Shown one piece after another: positions 1-6,767 of a DNA stretch of 15,087 bases. Under the pieces are notes generated by a model. That model searched no databases, was not told where the DNA came from, and saw only the letters and a program-made list of their open reading frames with translations. The translations under genes and the position numbers were made by a program. The DNA lies in NCBI GenBank assembly GCA_937902565.1, contig CALFMX010000305.1:1-15087 (forward strand), read 5' to 3'. Within the stretch, counting starts at the first letter, position 1. Each line of letters begins with the position of its first letter. The stretch is from an uncultured Spirochaetales bacterium. GTDB taxonomy: Bacteria; Spirochaetota; Spirochaetia; Sphaerochaetales; Sphaerochaetaceae.

Positions 1-336
1 GAGGGTGTTGCCGCTGTCGAGGATGTCCTCGACGATGAGCACATGCTTGTCCTCCATGTTCTCGCGGGTATCCATCAGGAGGCGGACGTTGCCGCTTTGG
101 CCCCCGTCATAGGAGGAGAGGGCGATGAAATCGACCACGTGGTCGACTTCGAGGTGGCGTACCAGGTCGGCGAGGAAGATGAATGAGCCCTTGAGTACGC
201 CGACGAGGATGAGGGTGCTATCCAGGTGGGCATAGTCGCGGTTGATCTGTTGGGCTAATTCTACGACACGGGCCTGGATGGTCTCTTCATCGATGAGTAC
301 TCGGATCAGGTCGTCTGTAAGGGTGATGTCGCTCAT
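1..336 (-). CDS. hpt: Hypoxanthine (hypoxanthine-guanine) phosphoribosyltransferase, 3' end cut by window edge
   Basis: Purine-salvage enzyme that joins hypoxanthine or guanine to PRPP, giving IMP or GMP in the cytoplasm. Reading the minus strand from the ATG at 336-334 gives 112 uninterrupted codons up to the window edge. The visible part holds the family landmarks in order: the pyrophosphate-loop LKGS (about residues 48-51, in VGVLKGSFIF), the flexible-loop SSYDG (74-78), and the PRPP-binding signature VLIVEDILDSGNTL (99-112), with the acidic pair E103-D104. The start is fixed by a strong Shine-Dalgarno sequence, AAGGAGG, just upstream (plus-strand complement around 341-347). Family members are about 175-185 residues, so roughly the last 60-70 residues lie outside the window. 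The gene is divergent from the flavin-reductase gene. Family assignment is confident; base specificity cannot be read from this part. Confidence 0.95.
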   Translation of the reverse strand, partial: MSDITLTDDLIRVLIDEETIQARVVELAQQINRDYAHLDSTLILVGVLKGSFIFLADLVRHLEVDHVVDFIALSSYDGGQSGNVRLLMDTRENMEDKHVLIVEDILDSGNTL

Positions 337-371
337 GGGACCTCCTTGGAATAATTCGGTCTTACAAAGAA

Positions 372-400
372 GAAGTATCCGAAAACCACCGGTCTGTCAA
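372..400 (-). promoter_or_regulatory. Candidate promoter for hpt
   Basis: On the minus strand a perfect TTGACA -35 hexamer (400-395) is followed by either GATACT (379-374, spacer 15) or TACTTC (377-372, spacer 17) as a -10. It lies about 40-60 bases upstream of the hpt start, in the divergent intergenic region. The -35 is convincing; the -10 is ambiguous. Confidence 0.4.
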
Positions 401-428
401 CGTTGCCCTCGTATGCGCACCCATGGCC

Positions 429-458
429 TTGACCGTTTCCGCTGGTGGTCGGTACACT
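429..458 (+). promoter_or_regulatory. Candidate sigma-70-type promoter for the flavin-reductase gene
   Basis: TTGACC (429-434), an 18-base spacer, then TACACT (453-458), which matches four of six positions of TATAAT including the key A2 and T6. The predicted start is near 465, giving a short 5' leader that still contains the AGGAGG at 471-476. Confidence 0.45.
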
Positions 459-482
459 TCAAATGACACCAGGAGGCCATGT

Positions 483-998
483 ATGTATGTAGATGTTCCT
501 GTCGAACAACTTGTGATAAACCCCTTCACCGCCACCAGCAGCGATGGATTTCTCATAACCGCCGGCGGCCCCGATGGCTTCAATACCATGACCGCCACGT
601 GGGGTGCCATGGGCCACCTCTGGGGGCGCAATACCGTCACCCTCTACGTGCGCTCCAGCCGCCTCACCCACGAATACCTCAAGTCAAGCGAGGGCTTCAC
701 CATCTCCTTCCTCCCCCCGGATTTCAAGCACATCCTCACCTGGTGCGGCAAGCACAGTGGCCGGGACTGGGACAAGATCAAGGAGACCGGGCTGAAGATC
801 GCCTATATCCCCGGCCCCGATGGGGTGGAGCGGGTGACCTTCAAGCAGGCGGCCCTGGTCTTCTCCTGTACGAAGGCGGCGGTCCAGCCGCTTCCCAAGA
901 GCTGCTTTGTCCTCCCCGAGATCGAGAATAACTACCAAAATGGTGACTACCATACAATGATCATTGGATTTGTTGACAGCATCCTGGCCAACCAATAG
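483..998 (+). CDS. Flavin reductase-like domain protein (FMN-binding split barrel)
   Basis: A 171-residue protein resembling the flavin reductase-like family, small cytoplasmic split-barrel proteins that bind FMN and use it in NAD(P)H-dependent or other redox reactions. The N-terminal part NPFTATSSDGFLITAGGPDG followed by NTMTATWGAMGHLWGRNTVT (about residues 13-52) has the family pattern in which the flavin-binding T/S and W-G segments follow the first strands. RSSRLTHEYLKSSEGFTISF continues the barrel. No signal peptide or membrane segment is seen. The ATG at 483 is chosen because AGGAGG (471-476) sits six bases upstream. The in-frame ATG at 423 has no ribosome-binding site and would overlap the promoter candidate; the ATG at 479 is in another frame. 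The following E1 gene starts 67 bases downstream on the same strand, so the two may be co-transcribed. The physiological substrate cannot be inferred. Confidence 0.85.
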   Translation: MYVDVPVEQLVINPFTATSSDGFLITAGGPDGFNTMTATWGAMGHLWGRNTVTLYVRSSRLTHEYLKSSEGFTISFLPPDFKHILTWCGKHSGRDWDKIKETGLKIAYIPGPDGVERVTFKQAALVFSCTKAAVQPLPKSCFVLPEIENNYQNGDYHTMIIGFVDSILANQ

Positions 999-1065
999 GA
1001 TGGAGAGTAGCAAGGCTGATCATGGCTTTTAGAGACGGGACTCCACATCCTGTCGAGGAGCATCA

Positions 1066-3048
1066 ATGGACCTTTCCAGAGAGACGGCGCAACGAGCGCT
1101 ATCGACAATGGTGCGATCGCGCCATTTTGAAGAGTGTGTCGATGGGTTTTTCAAACGCAAGGAGATGCATGGGACCACCCACCTGGCCATCGGTCAGGAG
1201 GCGAGCCAGGTAGGCCTCGCCCTTGCCCTGCGCGAAGGGGACTGGATCGTCCCCACCCACCGCTGTCACGGCCATACCCTCGCCCGCGGGTCAAGCGAGC
1301 GGAAGATGTTCAGCGAGATGTTCGGCTCCCGTGACGGCCTCTCGAAGGGACTGGGCGGTTCGATGCACATGAGCGACGTGCAGACGTGGAACCCCGGCTC
1401 ATCGGCGGTGGTCGGCAGCGGCGTCGGTCTTGCCACCGGCCTCGCCTTCGCCCTGAAGATGCAGGAGAGCAGCGCCATAAGTGTCGCGATCTTCGGTGAT
1501 GGGGCGACAAGCCGGGGTGTTGTCCACGAGTCGATGAACCTCGCTTCGGTGTGGGACCTGCCCGTCCTCTTCTTCTGTGAGAACAACAGCTACGGCATGA
1601 GCGCCGCGACCTCGAGGGTGGTGGCCACCTCCGATATCGCCGCTCGCAGCAGCGGCTACAACATCGAGTACAACACCGTCGATGGCAATGACCTTGAGGC
1701 GGTCTACGATGCAGTGCAGACCGCGGTCCACTCCATCCGTACCACCGGTCGTCCCTACTTTTTGGAGGTGAAGACCTATCGCCTCTGCGGCCACTCGAAG
1801 AACGACCCCTGTCTCTACCGCAGCCGGGAGGAGGAGGCGCTCTGGCACACCCGAGACCCCATCATCCGTTTCTCCTCACGCCTCATCCAGAGCGGCCTCT
1901 TCAGTGAACAGGAGGTCTCCTCCATCATAACGGAGGCCAAGAAGGCGGTCGAAAAGAGCGCCGAGGAAGCCATCAAGCTGAAGGATGACCGCCTCTCCAT
2001 GGAGGAGGCCCTCGCCTTCGTCCTTGCACCCGAGGATGACGAGCAGTACCAGGTGGTCCACAAGACACAGCGCATGAGCTATCGCGATGCAATCCGCGAG
2101 GCCCTCGGCGAGGAGATGGCCCGTGACGGGCGTGTCCACCTCATAGGCGAGGACATCGGCCTCTACGGTGGCTGCTTCAAGGTCACCGGAGACCTCTTCA
2201 GCCGCTTTGGGGCGCAGATGCATGAGACGCCGGTCAGCGAGGAGGGCTTCACCAGCCTTGCCGTGGGGTCGGCCATGCTCGGCCTCAGGCCGGTCGTGGA
2301 GTTGATGTACGGCGATTTTTCCACCCTTGCCAGCGATTCGATCATCAACCACGCGGCGAAGATCCACTACATGAGTGCCGGCCAGCTCTCCTGCCCGATG
2401 GTCCTGCGCGCCCCGATCGGCAGCGGCACCGGCCATGGATCGCAGCACACCCAGTCCCTCGAGTCGATGTTCGCCAATGTCCCCGGACTCATCATTGTCG
2501 CCCCCTCCTGCCCCGGGGATGCGAAGGCGCTGCTCAAGAGCGCCATACGGTCCAATAATCCAGTGCTCTACTTCGAGCACAAGGGGCTCTACAACAACAT
2601 CGGGCCGGTCGGGGATGAGCACTACCTCCTCCCCCTCGGCCGGGCGATCGTCAAGAAGCGGGGAGTCCACCTCACCATCGTCAGCTACAGCCGCTCGGTG
2701 ACCATTGCCCTGGAGGCTGCTGCCCGCCTGGCGTTGCAGGATGAGATCGAGGCCGAGGTCATCGACCTGGCGACCCTCAAGCCGATGGACACCCGTACGG
2801 TGGTCCAGTCGGTGAAGAAGACCGGTCGCCTCCTCGTCGTCCACGACAGTCCCGTCTACGGTGGCTTCGCCGCCGAGGTGATCGCCGCCGTCACCGACGA
2901 CAGCGACTGTTTCCACCTCCTCAAAGCCCCGCCGAAGCGGCTTGGGGGGGTCGAGAGCCCGATTCCCTTCTCCCTCGAGCTGGAGCGTATGGTCGTGCCC
3001 TCAGTCGATGGGGTGGTGGCTGCCGCCCGTTCCCTCTTCGGCCATTAG
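1066..3048 (+). CDS. Fused alpha-beta E1 component of a thiamine-diphosphate 2-oxoacid (pyruvate/acetoin-type) dehydrogenase
   Basis: A 660-residue fusion of the two E1 subunits that usually come from adjacent genes. Residues about 1-320 are E1 alpha: THLAIGQEA (38-46), the substrate-side HRCHGH (65-70), and the ThDP/Mg motif beginning GDGATSRG (144-151) and ending in ENN (172-174). The phosphorylation-loop-like segment YRLCGHSKNDP is at 238-248. Residues about 337-660 are E1 beta, with GEDIGLYGG (361-369), ETPVSEEGF (387-395) and the GSGTGHGSQHTQ segment (452-463). E1 decarboxylates a 2-oxoacid (or cleaves acetoin) and passes the acyl group to lipoyl-E2. No E2 or E3 gene is in the window, so the substrate is unresolved; pyruvate or acetoin is most likely. 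The start has GAGGAG (1055-1060) five bases upstream. Confidence 0.9.
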   Translation: MDLSRETAQRALSTMVRSRHFEECVDGFFKRKEMHGTTHLAIGQEASQVGLALALREGDWIVPTHRCHGHTLARGSSERKMFSEMFGSRDGLSKGLGGSMHMSDVQTWNPGSSAVVGSGVGLATGLAFALKMQESSAISVAIFGDGATSRGVVHESMNLASVWDLPVLFFCENNSYGMSAATSRVVATSDIAARSSGYNIEYNTVDGNDLEAVYDAVQTAVHSIRTTGRPYFLEVKTYRLCGHSKNDPCLYRSREEEALWHTRDPIIRFSSRLIQSGLFSEQEVSSIITEAKKAVEKSAEEAIKLKDDRLSMEEALAFVLAPEDDEQYQVVHKTQRMSYRDAIREALGEEMARDGRVHLIGEDIGLYGGCFKVTGDLFSRFGAQMHETPVSEEGFTSLAVGSAMLGLRPVVELMYGDFSTLASDSIINHAAKIHYMSAGQLSCPMVLRAPIGSGTGHGSQHTQSLESMFANVPGLIIVAPSCPGDAKALLKSAIRSNNPVLYFEHKGLYNNIGPVGDEHYLLPLGRAIVKKRGVHLTIVSYSRSVTIALEAAARLALQDEIEAEVIDLATLKPMDTRTVVQSVKKTGRLLVVHDSPVYGGFAAEVIAAVTDDSDCFHLLKAPPKRLGGVESPIPFSLELERMVVPSVDGVVAAARSLFGH

Positions 3049-3076
3049 ACGCCTTTCCTTTTTTATCCCAAGACGG

Positions 3077-3082
3077 TAGAAT
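3077..3082 (+). promoter_or_regulatory. Candidate -10 element upstream of pheS
   Basis: TAGAAT matches five of six positions of TATAAT and lies 41 bases before the pheS start. The T-rich stretch at 3054-3065 is the only -35 candidate at about 17 bases and is a poor match, so this is a weak promoter call. Confidence 0.3.
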
Positions 3083-3122
3083 GGCTCTATTCGCACCACC
3101 GTGCACCAGGAGTAAGAACAGC

Positions 3123-4661
3123 ATGGATATTGATGTCAAGAACCTGCATCCATTGGAAGTACGCCTGCTCAGGCACGTTGCACTCGGCGAGGATATCACC
3201 GTCGAGCGCATCATGGCTGAACTGGGATACATCCTCGGGCAGTGCAACCAGGCCTTCAGCTGGCTGCATGCAAAGGGCTATCTCTCTGAAAAGAGCCGAC
3301 AGACCCGTACCCTCTTTGAGCTCACCGAGCTCGGACGGGAGCAACAGCAGAACGGGAGCCCGGCACATCGTATCTTTAGCCTGCTCAAGGCAGAGGGCCC
3401 CAAGAGCCTGCCCGCCTTGAGCGATGCGTTGGCCCTGGAGCGCAGTGAGATCGGATCGGCCTTCGGCCAGCTCTCCAAAGCTGGTGCGGTCCGCATGAAC
3501 AGTGACAACAACGCCGAGGCGATCGCCGACGCGCTTGGGGGCGAGTTTGCCCTGGTCAAGACACTCCTTGACCGGGGGGTCGGGGGAGCACTCCTCGAAA
3601 GTTCGCTCAGTGACGGGGAGAAGGCGGCCATGGCCAAGATCTCCAAGAAGCGCGGCACCGCCAACAGCCCCTTCAAGACCATCGAGCGGGAGGATGTCAT
3701 CTGGGCCCTCACCGAAGCGGGGGGGAGGGCCAAAGAGGCGCTCCTGGCCGCCAATATCAGGGGTGATGAGGTCGGCCAGCTCACCGTCGAGATGATGAAG
3801 GATGGCTCCTGGCGCGATGCGACATTCCGCCCCTATGGCCTGGGAGCACCGACGGCCCGTATCATCCCCGGGCGGCGCAACCCCTATGCAAACTACCTGG
3901 CGTGGGTGAAGGACAAGCTCACCGCCCTCGGCTTTGAGGAGTTCGATGGTCCCTTGGTGGAGAGTGAGTTCTGGAACGGCGATGCCCTCTTCATGCCGCA
4001 GTTCCACAGTGCACGCGATATTCACGATGTCTACTACGTCAAGGAGCCGCGCCATCGCGCCTCCATCGAGGAGCCGTGGCTCAGCCAGGTCGCCCAAACC
4101 CACGAGGATGGGTGGAAGACCGGCAGCCGCGGCTGGCGCTACACCTTCGACCACGAGTTCACCCTCCGCCAGGTCCTGCGCAGCCAGGGGACGGTCCTCT
4201 CGGCCAAGCAGCTGACCAACGCCAAGATACCCGGCAAGTACTTCGGGGTGGTGCGGTGCTTCCGCTACGACCAGGTCGACGCGACCCACGGTGCCGACTT
4301 CTACCAGACCGAGGGCATCGTCCTCGGGGAGGATGTGAACCTCAAGACCCTGCTCGGACTGCTCAAGATGTTTGCCGAGGAGATTGCAGGGGCCGAGGAT
4401 GTCAAGTACGTGCCCGGCTACTTCCCCTTCACCGAACCCTCCATCGAAGTGCATATCAAGCACCCGATCCTCGGGTGGATGGAGCTTGGGGGTAGCGGGA
4501 TCTTCCGCCCCGAGGTCACCAAGGCCCTGGGCGTCGATGTGCCGGTCCTCGCATGGGGGTTGGGCATCGACCGGATGGCGTTGATGCACCTCGGGCTCAG
4601 CGACCTGCGTGACCTCTTCAGCGCCAATATCGAGGCGGTACGGACCAGGAGGGAGAACTAA
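3123..4661 (+). CDS. pheS: Phenylalanyl-tRNA synthetase alpha subunit, archaeal/eukaryotic type
   Basis: Catalytic subunit of the heterotetrameric PheRS, which charges tRNA-Phe with phenylalanine. The 512 residues begin with a winged-helix-like tRNA-binding region (about 1-150; LHPLEVRLLRHVALGEDITV, then a second helical repeat near HRIFSLLKAEGPKSLPALSD), as in archaeal and eukaryotic alpha subunits. The class II catalytic core follows, with motif 2 around FRYDQVDATHGADFYQTEG (380-398) and motif 3 GLGIDRMAL, whose arginine is residue 484. The family length is about 490-510. I chose the ATG at 3123, not the in-frame ATG at 3081, because AGGAG (3108-3112) lies ten bases before it and MDIDVKNLHPLE is a natural N-terminus. 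The stop codon overlaps the pheT start by one base (TAATG), so the subunits are probably translationally coupled. Confidence 0.96.
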   Translation: MDIDVKNLHPLEVRLLRHVALGEDITVERIMAELGYILGQCNQAFSWLHAKGYLSEKSRQTRTLFELTELGREQQQNGSPAHRIFSLLKAEGPKSLPALSDALALERSEIGSAFGQLSKAGAVRMNSDNNAEAIADALGGEFALVKTLLDRGVGGALLESSLSDGEKAAMAKISKKRGTANSPFKTIEREDVIWALTEAGGRAKEALLAANIRGDEVGQLTVEMMKDGSWRDATFRPYGLGAPTARIIPGRRNPYANYLAWVKDKLTALGFEEFDGPLVESEFWNGDALFMPQFHSARDIHDVYYVKEPRHRASIEEPWLSQVAQTHEDGWKTGSRGWRYTFDHEFTLRQVLRSQGTVLSAKQLTNAKIPGKYFGVVRCFRYDQVDATHGADFYQTEGIVLGEDVNLKTLLGLLKMFAEEIAGAEDVKYVPGYFPFTEPSIEVHIKHPILGWMELGGSGIFRPEVTKALGVDVPVLAWGLGIDRMALMHLGLSDLRDLFSANIEAVRTRREN

Positions 4662-6355
4662 TGCCAAAGATTGATACCACCGATACCCTGTTCTTCGGCC
4701 TCTTGGGCCGCACCATGACCGATGATGAGCTGGAACAGATCCTCCCGGTCGCAAAGGCCGAGCTCGATGGCCACGAGGATGGGATCCTGAAGATCGAGCT
4801 CAACGACACCAACCGCCCCGACCTCTGGTCCTCAGCCGGCGTGGTCCGGCAGCTCAAGAGCTACTGGGGCCTTGAGGCGCCGCTCTACGACTTCTTCTCC
4901 ACACGGGAGGAGGAGTTCGAGAGTGGGGGACGAACCCTTCATGTCGAACAATCGGCCAAGGATGTCCGTCCCTACTCGGTCGGCTTCGCCACCCGGGGAC
5001 ATAAGGTCAGCGAGGACGAGCTTGAGGCGCTGATCCAGAGCCAGGAGAAGCTCTGCCACAACTTCGGGCGCAAGCGGCGCACCATCGCCATCGGGCTCTA
5101 TCGCAGTGACCTGATCACCTACCCGGTCCACTACCGGGGTGTCGATCCCGACAAGACCTCCTTCGTCCCCCTGGGCCTGGACCGTGAAATCTCCCTCCGC
5201 GAGATCCTCACCGAACACCCCAAGGGGAGGGAGTATGGCCACATCGTCGCCGACAGCCCCCTCTTCCCCTTCCTCTGTGACGACAAGGGGGGCGTGCTCT
5301 CCTTCCCGCCGGTCATCAACAGCGACCGTATCGGGGCCGTCGAGGTCGGTGATGAGAACCTCTTCTTGGAGTTCAGCGGCATGGATCTCAAGGACCTCCT
5401 CCTCGCCGCCGCCATCATGGCGTGCGACATGGCCGACATGGGGTGGGAGATCCTGCCGGTGAAGGTCATCTTCGACGAGGAGACGGAGTTCGGCAGAGAG
5501 ATCACCGTTCCCTACTACTTCCAGGAGCCCATCAGCGCCCCGCTTGACCAGGTCCACAAGACGCTGGGCGAAGCGCTCGATGGAGAGAGTGTGGTCGCGG
5601 CGCTGAGGCGGATGGGAATCTACGCCATCTGTGATGACGACACGATCTGGGCAACCGTGCCCGAGTGGCGCAATGACTTCCTCCACGCCGTCGATCTGAT
5701 CGAGGATGTGATGATCGGCCACGGCCTGGGCAACTTCGAGCCGGAGATGCCCCGTGACTTCACCGTCGGACGGCTGTCAAAGGCCGAGGAGTTTGCGCGC
5801 AAGATCAAGGACCTGATGGTCGGCCTGGGCTTTCAGGAGATGATGTACAACTACCTCGGAAGCCGGCGTGAGTACATCGACAACATGCGCTATCCCGAAC
5901 AGAAGTGCATCATCATCTCCAATCCGATGAGCGAGAACTACGAGGTGGTACGCCCCTCGATCATCCCCTCGCTCCTCGAGAGCGAGATGATGAGCGCCCA
6001 CTCCCCCTATCCGCACAAGATCTTCGAGGTCGGCAAGATCGCCTACCGAGATGATCGTGACCTCAGCGGGACGGTGACGCGCAACGCCTTGGGCTTCTTG
6101 GCCAGTGACCGCCTCATGGGCTTCAATGATGTGACCTCGATCATCGCCACCCTCTCGTACTTCCTCAACATCGAGTACAGCCTCGCCGCCCTGGAAGGGG
6201 ACCTGCGCTTCATCGAGGGGCGCTGTGCCCGTATCATGGTGGGCGAGCGGGAGGTCGGTGTCTTCGGCGAAATCCACCCCCAGGTCCTTGAGAACTGGGG
6301 CTCTGTGATGCCGACCATTGCCTGTGAGATCGATCTGGACCTCCTCAGGGAATAG
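4661..6355 (+). CDS. pheT: Phenylalanyl-tRNA synthetase beta subunit, archaeal/eukaryotic type
   Basis: Partner of PheS; it carries the B3/B4 editing region that hydrolyses mischarged tRNA and helps bind tRNA. The 564-residue length and domain order fit the archaeal beta subunit: B1-like N-terminus (ELNDTNRPDLWSSAGVVRQL), B3/B4 (FGRKRRTIAIGLYRSD through LEFSGMDLKDLLLAA), B5 (PYYFQEPISAPLDQVHKTLG through PEWRNDFLHAVDLIEDV), and a degenerate class II-like core ending with the FGEIHPQVLENWG segment. The N-terminal EMAP-like and C-terminal anticodon-binding domains of the roughly 800-residue bacterial protein are absent. AGGAGGGAG (4647-4655) lies five bases upstream of the ATG, which shares its A with the pheS stop. 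A perfect inverted repeat 25 bases past the stop may end the transcript. Confidence 0.96.
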   Translation: MPKIDTTDTLFFGLLGRTMTDDELEQILPVAKAELDGHEDGILKIELNDTNRPDLWSSAGVVRQLKSYWGLEAPLYDFFSTREEEFESGGRTLHVEQSAKDVRPYSVGFATRGHKVSEDELEALIQSQEKLCHNFGRKRRTIAIGLYRSDLITYPVHYRGVDPDKTSFVPLGLDREISLREILTEHPKGREYGHIVADSPLFPFLCDDKGGVLSFPPVINSDRIGAVEVGDENLFLEFSGMDLKDLLLAAAIMACDMADMGWEILPVKVIFDEETEFGREITVPYYFQEPISAPLDQVHKTLGEALDGESVVAALRRMGIYAICDDDTIWATVPEWRNDFLHAVDLIEDVMIGHGLGNFEPEMPRDFTVGRLSKAEEFARKIKDLMVGLGFQEMMYNYLGSRREYIDNMRYPEQKCIIISNPMSENYEVVRPSIIPSLLESEMMSAHSPYPHKIFEVGKIAYRDDRDLSGTVTRNALGFLASDRLMGFNDVTSIIATLSYFLNIEYSLAALEGDLRFIEGRCARIMVGEREVGVFGEIHPQVLENWGSVMPTIACEIDLDLLRE

Positions 6356-6379
6356 GGGATACAGAGGACCAATTGCAAG

Positions 6380-6403
6380 GAGGCGAGCCGATCGGCTCGC
6401 CTC
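6380..6403 (+). terminator. Inverted repeat behind pheT, possible terminator
   Basis: A perfect 24-base palindrome built on GAGGCGAGCCGA/TCGGCTCGCCTC, 25 bases after the pheT stop. It could form a very stable GC-rich hairpin with a tight turn at GATC. The 3' side is CTCTCTAC rather than a T-run, so it is at best an atypical intrinsic terminator; it could also be a dyad protein-binding site. Confidence 0.4.
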
Positions 6404-6606
6404 TCTCTACAGATGTACCTACCCCCTCATAGTAATGGTACTGGGGGCAATACGGCAGCTGCTCGAGACCTCCAGCCGCTTGTCAGTGAGGGGTTGCTGT
6501 ACCCGTCAGGCGATCGTGGGCCACAGATGGATACCTCTTTGAAGAGGGGATCATCGACCGCCTCTCGGTCGTGTTGCATATCAATTGCATATAAATTCAT
6601 CAGGTC
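6404..6606. other. Gene-free, inverted-repeat-rich spacer upstream of the his promoter
   Basis: I see no credible gene here; the short open frames lack ribosome-binding sites and protein-like composition. The stretch holds several further inverted repeats: CCCCC (6422-6426) with GGGGG (6443-6447) enclosing AGTA/TACT; CTGT-CCC (6497-6504) with GGG-ACAG (6518-6526); CCTCTT/AAGAGG (6534-6547); and CGACCG/CGGTCG (6555-6571). Near the end TTGCATAT is repeated directly at 6574-6581 and 6585-6592, exactly 11 bases apart, within an AT-rich block (6574-6600) just before the his promoter. Confidence 0.5.
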
Positions 6607-6636
6607 TTGACAATCGACCTCCTCTACGGCTACTGT
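6607..6636 (+). promoter_or_regulatory. Promoter of the his operon
   Basis: A perfect TTGACA (6607-6612), an 18-base spacer, then TACTGT (6631-6636), which keeps T1, A2 and T6 of TATAAT. The predicted start lies six or seven bases past the -10, at about 6643, on the first base of the leader-peptide ATG. An AT-rich block with a phased direct repeat occupies roughly -43 to -69, where an UP element or activator would sit. Confidence 0.6.
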
Positions 6637-6642
6637 GGTCCC

Positions 6643-6699
6643 ATGATCAAGACGACCTATACCGCAAAGCACCACCACCACAATGTTCTACAGCCGTGA
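6643..6699 (+). CDS. hisL: Histidine operon leader peptide (attenuator peptide)
   Basis: An 18-codon frame encoding MIKTTYTAKHHHHNVLQP, too short for ordinary gene calling. Four consecutive His codons (all CAC, 6670-6681) sit near the middle, and the frame lies between a good promoter and an intrinsic terminator just ahead of hisG. This is the arrangement of HisL in enterobacteria, where ribosome stalling at His codons under histidine starvation switches RNA folding to antitermination. No Shine-Dalgarno sequence is visible in the 15 bases before the ATG, and the predicted transcription start coincides with the ATG, so translation may be leaderless. The role follows from the His run, position and RNA pairings; expression is not shown. 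The chance of this combination arising at random immediately before hisG is small. Confidence 0.88.
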   Translation: MIKTTYTAKHHHHNVLQP

Positions 6700-6724
6700 C
6701 CGGTGGATGCTGATCATATACAGA

Positions 6725-6753
6725 CCTCCGCTCGTCGCGGAGGCTTTTTGTTT
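6725..6753 (+). terminator. Intrinsic terminator of the his attenuator
   Basis: CCTCCGC (6725-6731), loop TCGTC, then GCGGAGG (6737-6743) form a perfect 7-bp GC-rich stem. It is followed by C and the T-rich tract TTTTTGTTT (6745-6753), 14 bases before the hisG start. It lies inside the leader of the operon, not at its end, as expected for an attenuator. Confidence 0.92.
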
Positions 6754-6767
6754 GTAGGGGGATGAAG

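Larger units (their letters stand above)
6643..6753 (+). promoter_or_regulatory. His operon transcription attenuator (alternative RNA folds)
   Basis: Region 1 overlaps the His codons: AGCACCACC (6668-6676) pairs with GGTGG-A-TGCT (6702-6711), nine pairs with one bulged A6707. Region 2 can instead pair with the 5' arm of the terminator. One option is GGTGGA (6702-6707) with TCCGCT (6727-6732), six pairs including two G-U; the other is CGGTGG (6701-6706) with CCTCCG (6725-6730), with one U-U mismatch. A ribosome stalled on His codons would block region 1, free region 2 and prevent the terminator. A ribosome at the TGA (6697-6699) would cover region 2 and let the terminator form. An extra pairing, ATGATCA (6643-6649) with TGATCAT (6711-6717), could close the untranslated fold. 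Pairings were found by eye, without energy calculation. Confidence 0.82.

Noticed and set aside
423..482. Upstream in-frame ATG that would lengthen the flavin-reductase protein by 20 residues
   Set aside because: It has no ribosome-binding site and would overlap the promoter candidate, whereas the ATG at 483 has AGGAGG at ideal distance.
3087..4754. 555-codon open frame on the minus strand opposite pheS
   Set aside because: It is an antisense shadow of pheS, which has clear class II motifs; such long frames arise in GC-rich genes with biased third positions. The translation shows no recognisable domain.
6413..6610. 65-codon plus-strand frame between pheT and the his leader
   Set aside because: No ribosome-binding site, atypical composition, and it runs through several inverted repeats and the AT-rich promoter-proximal block.
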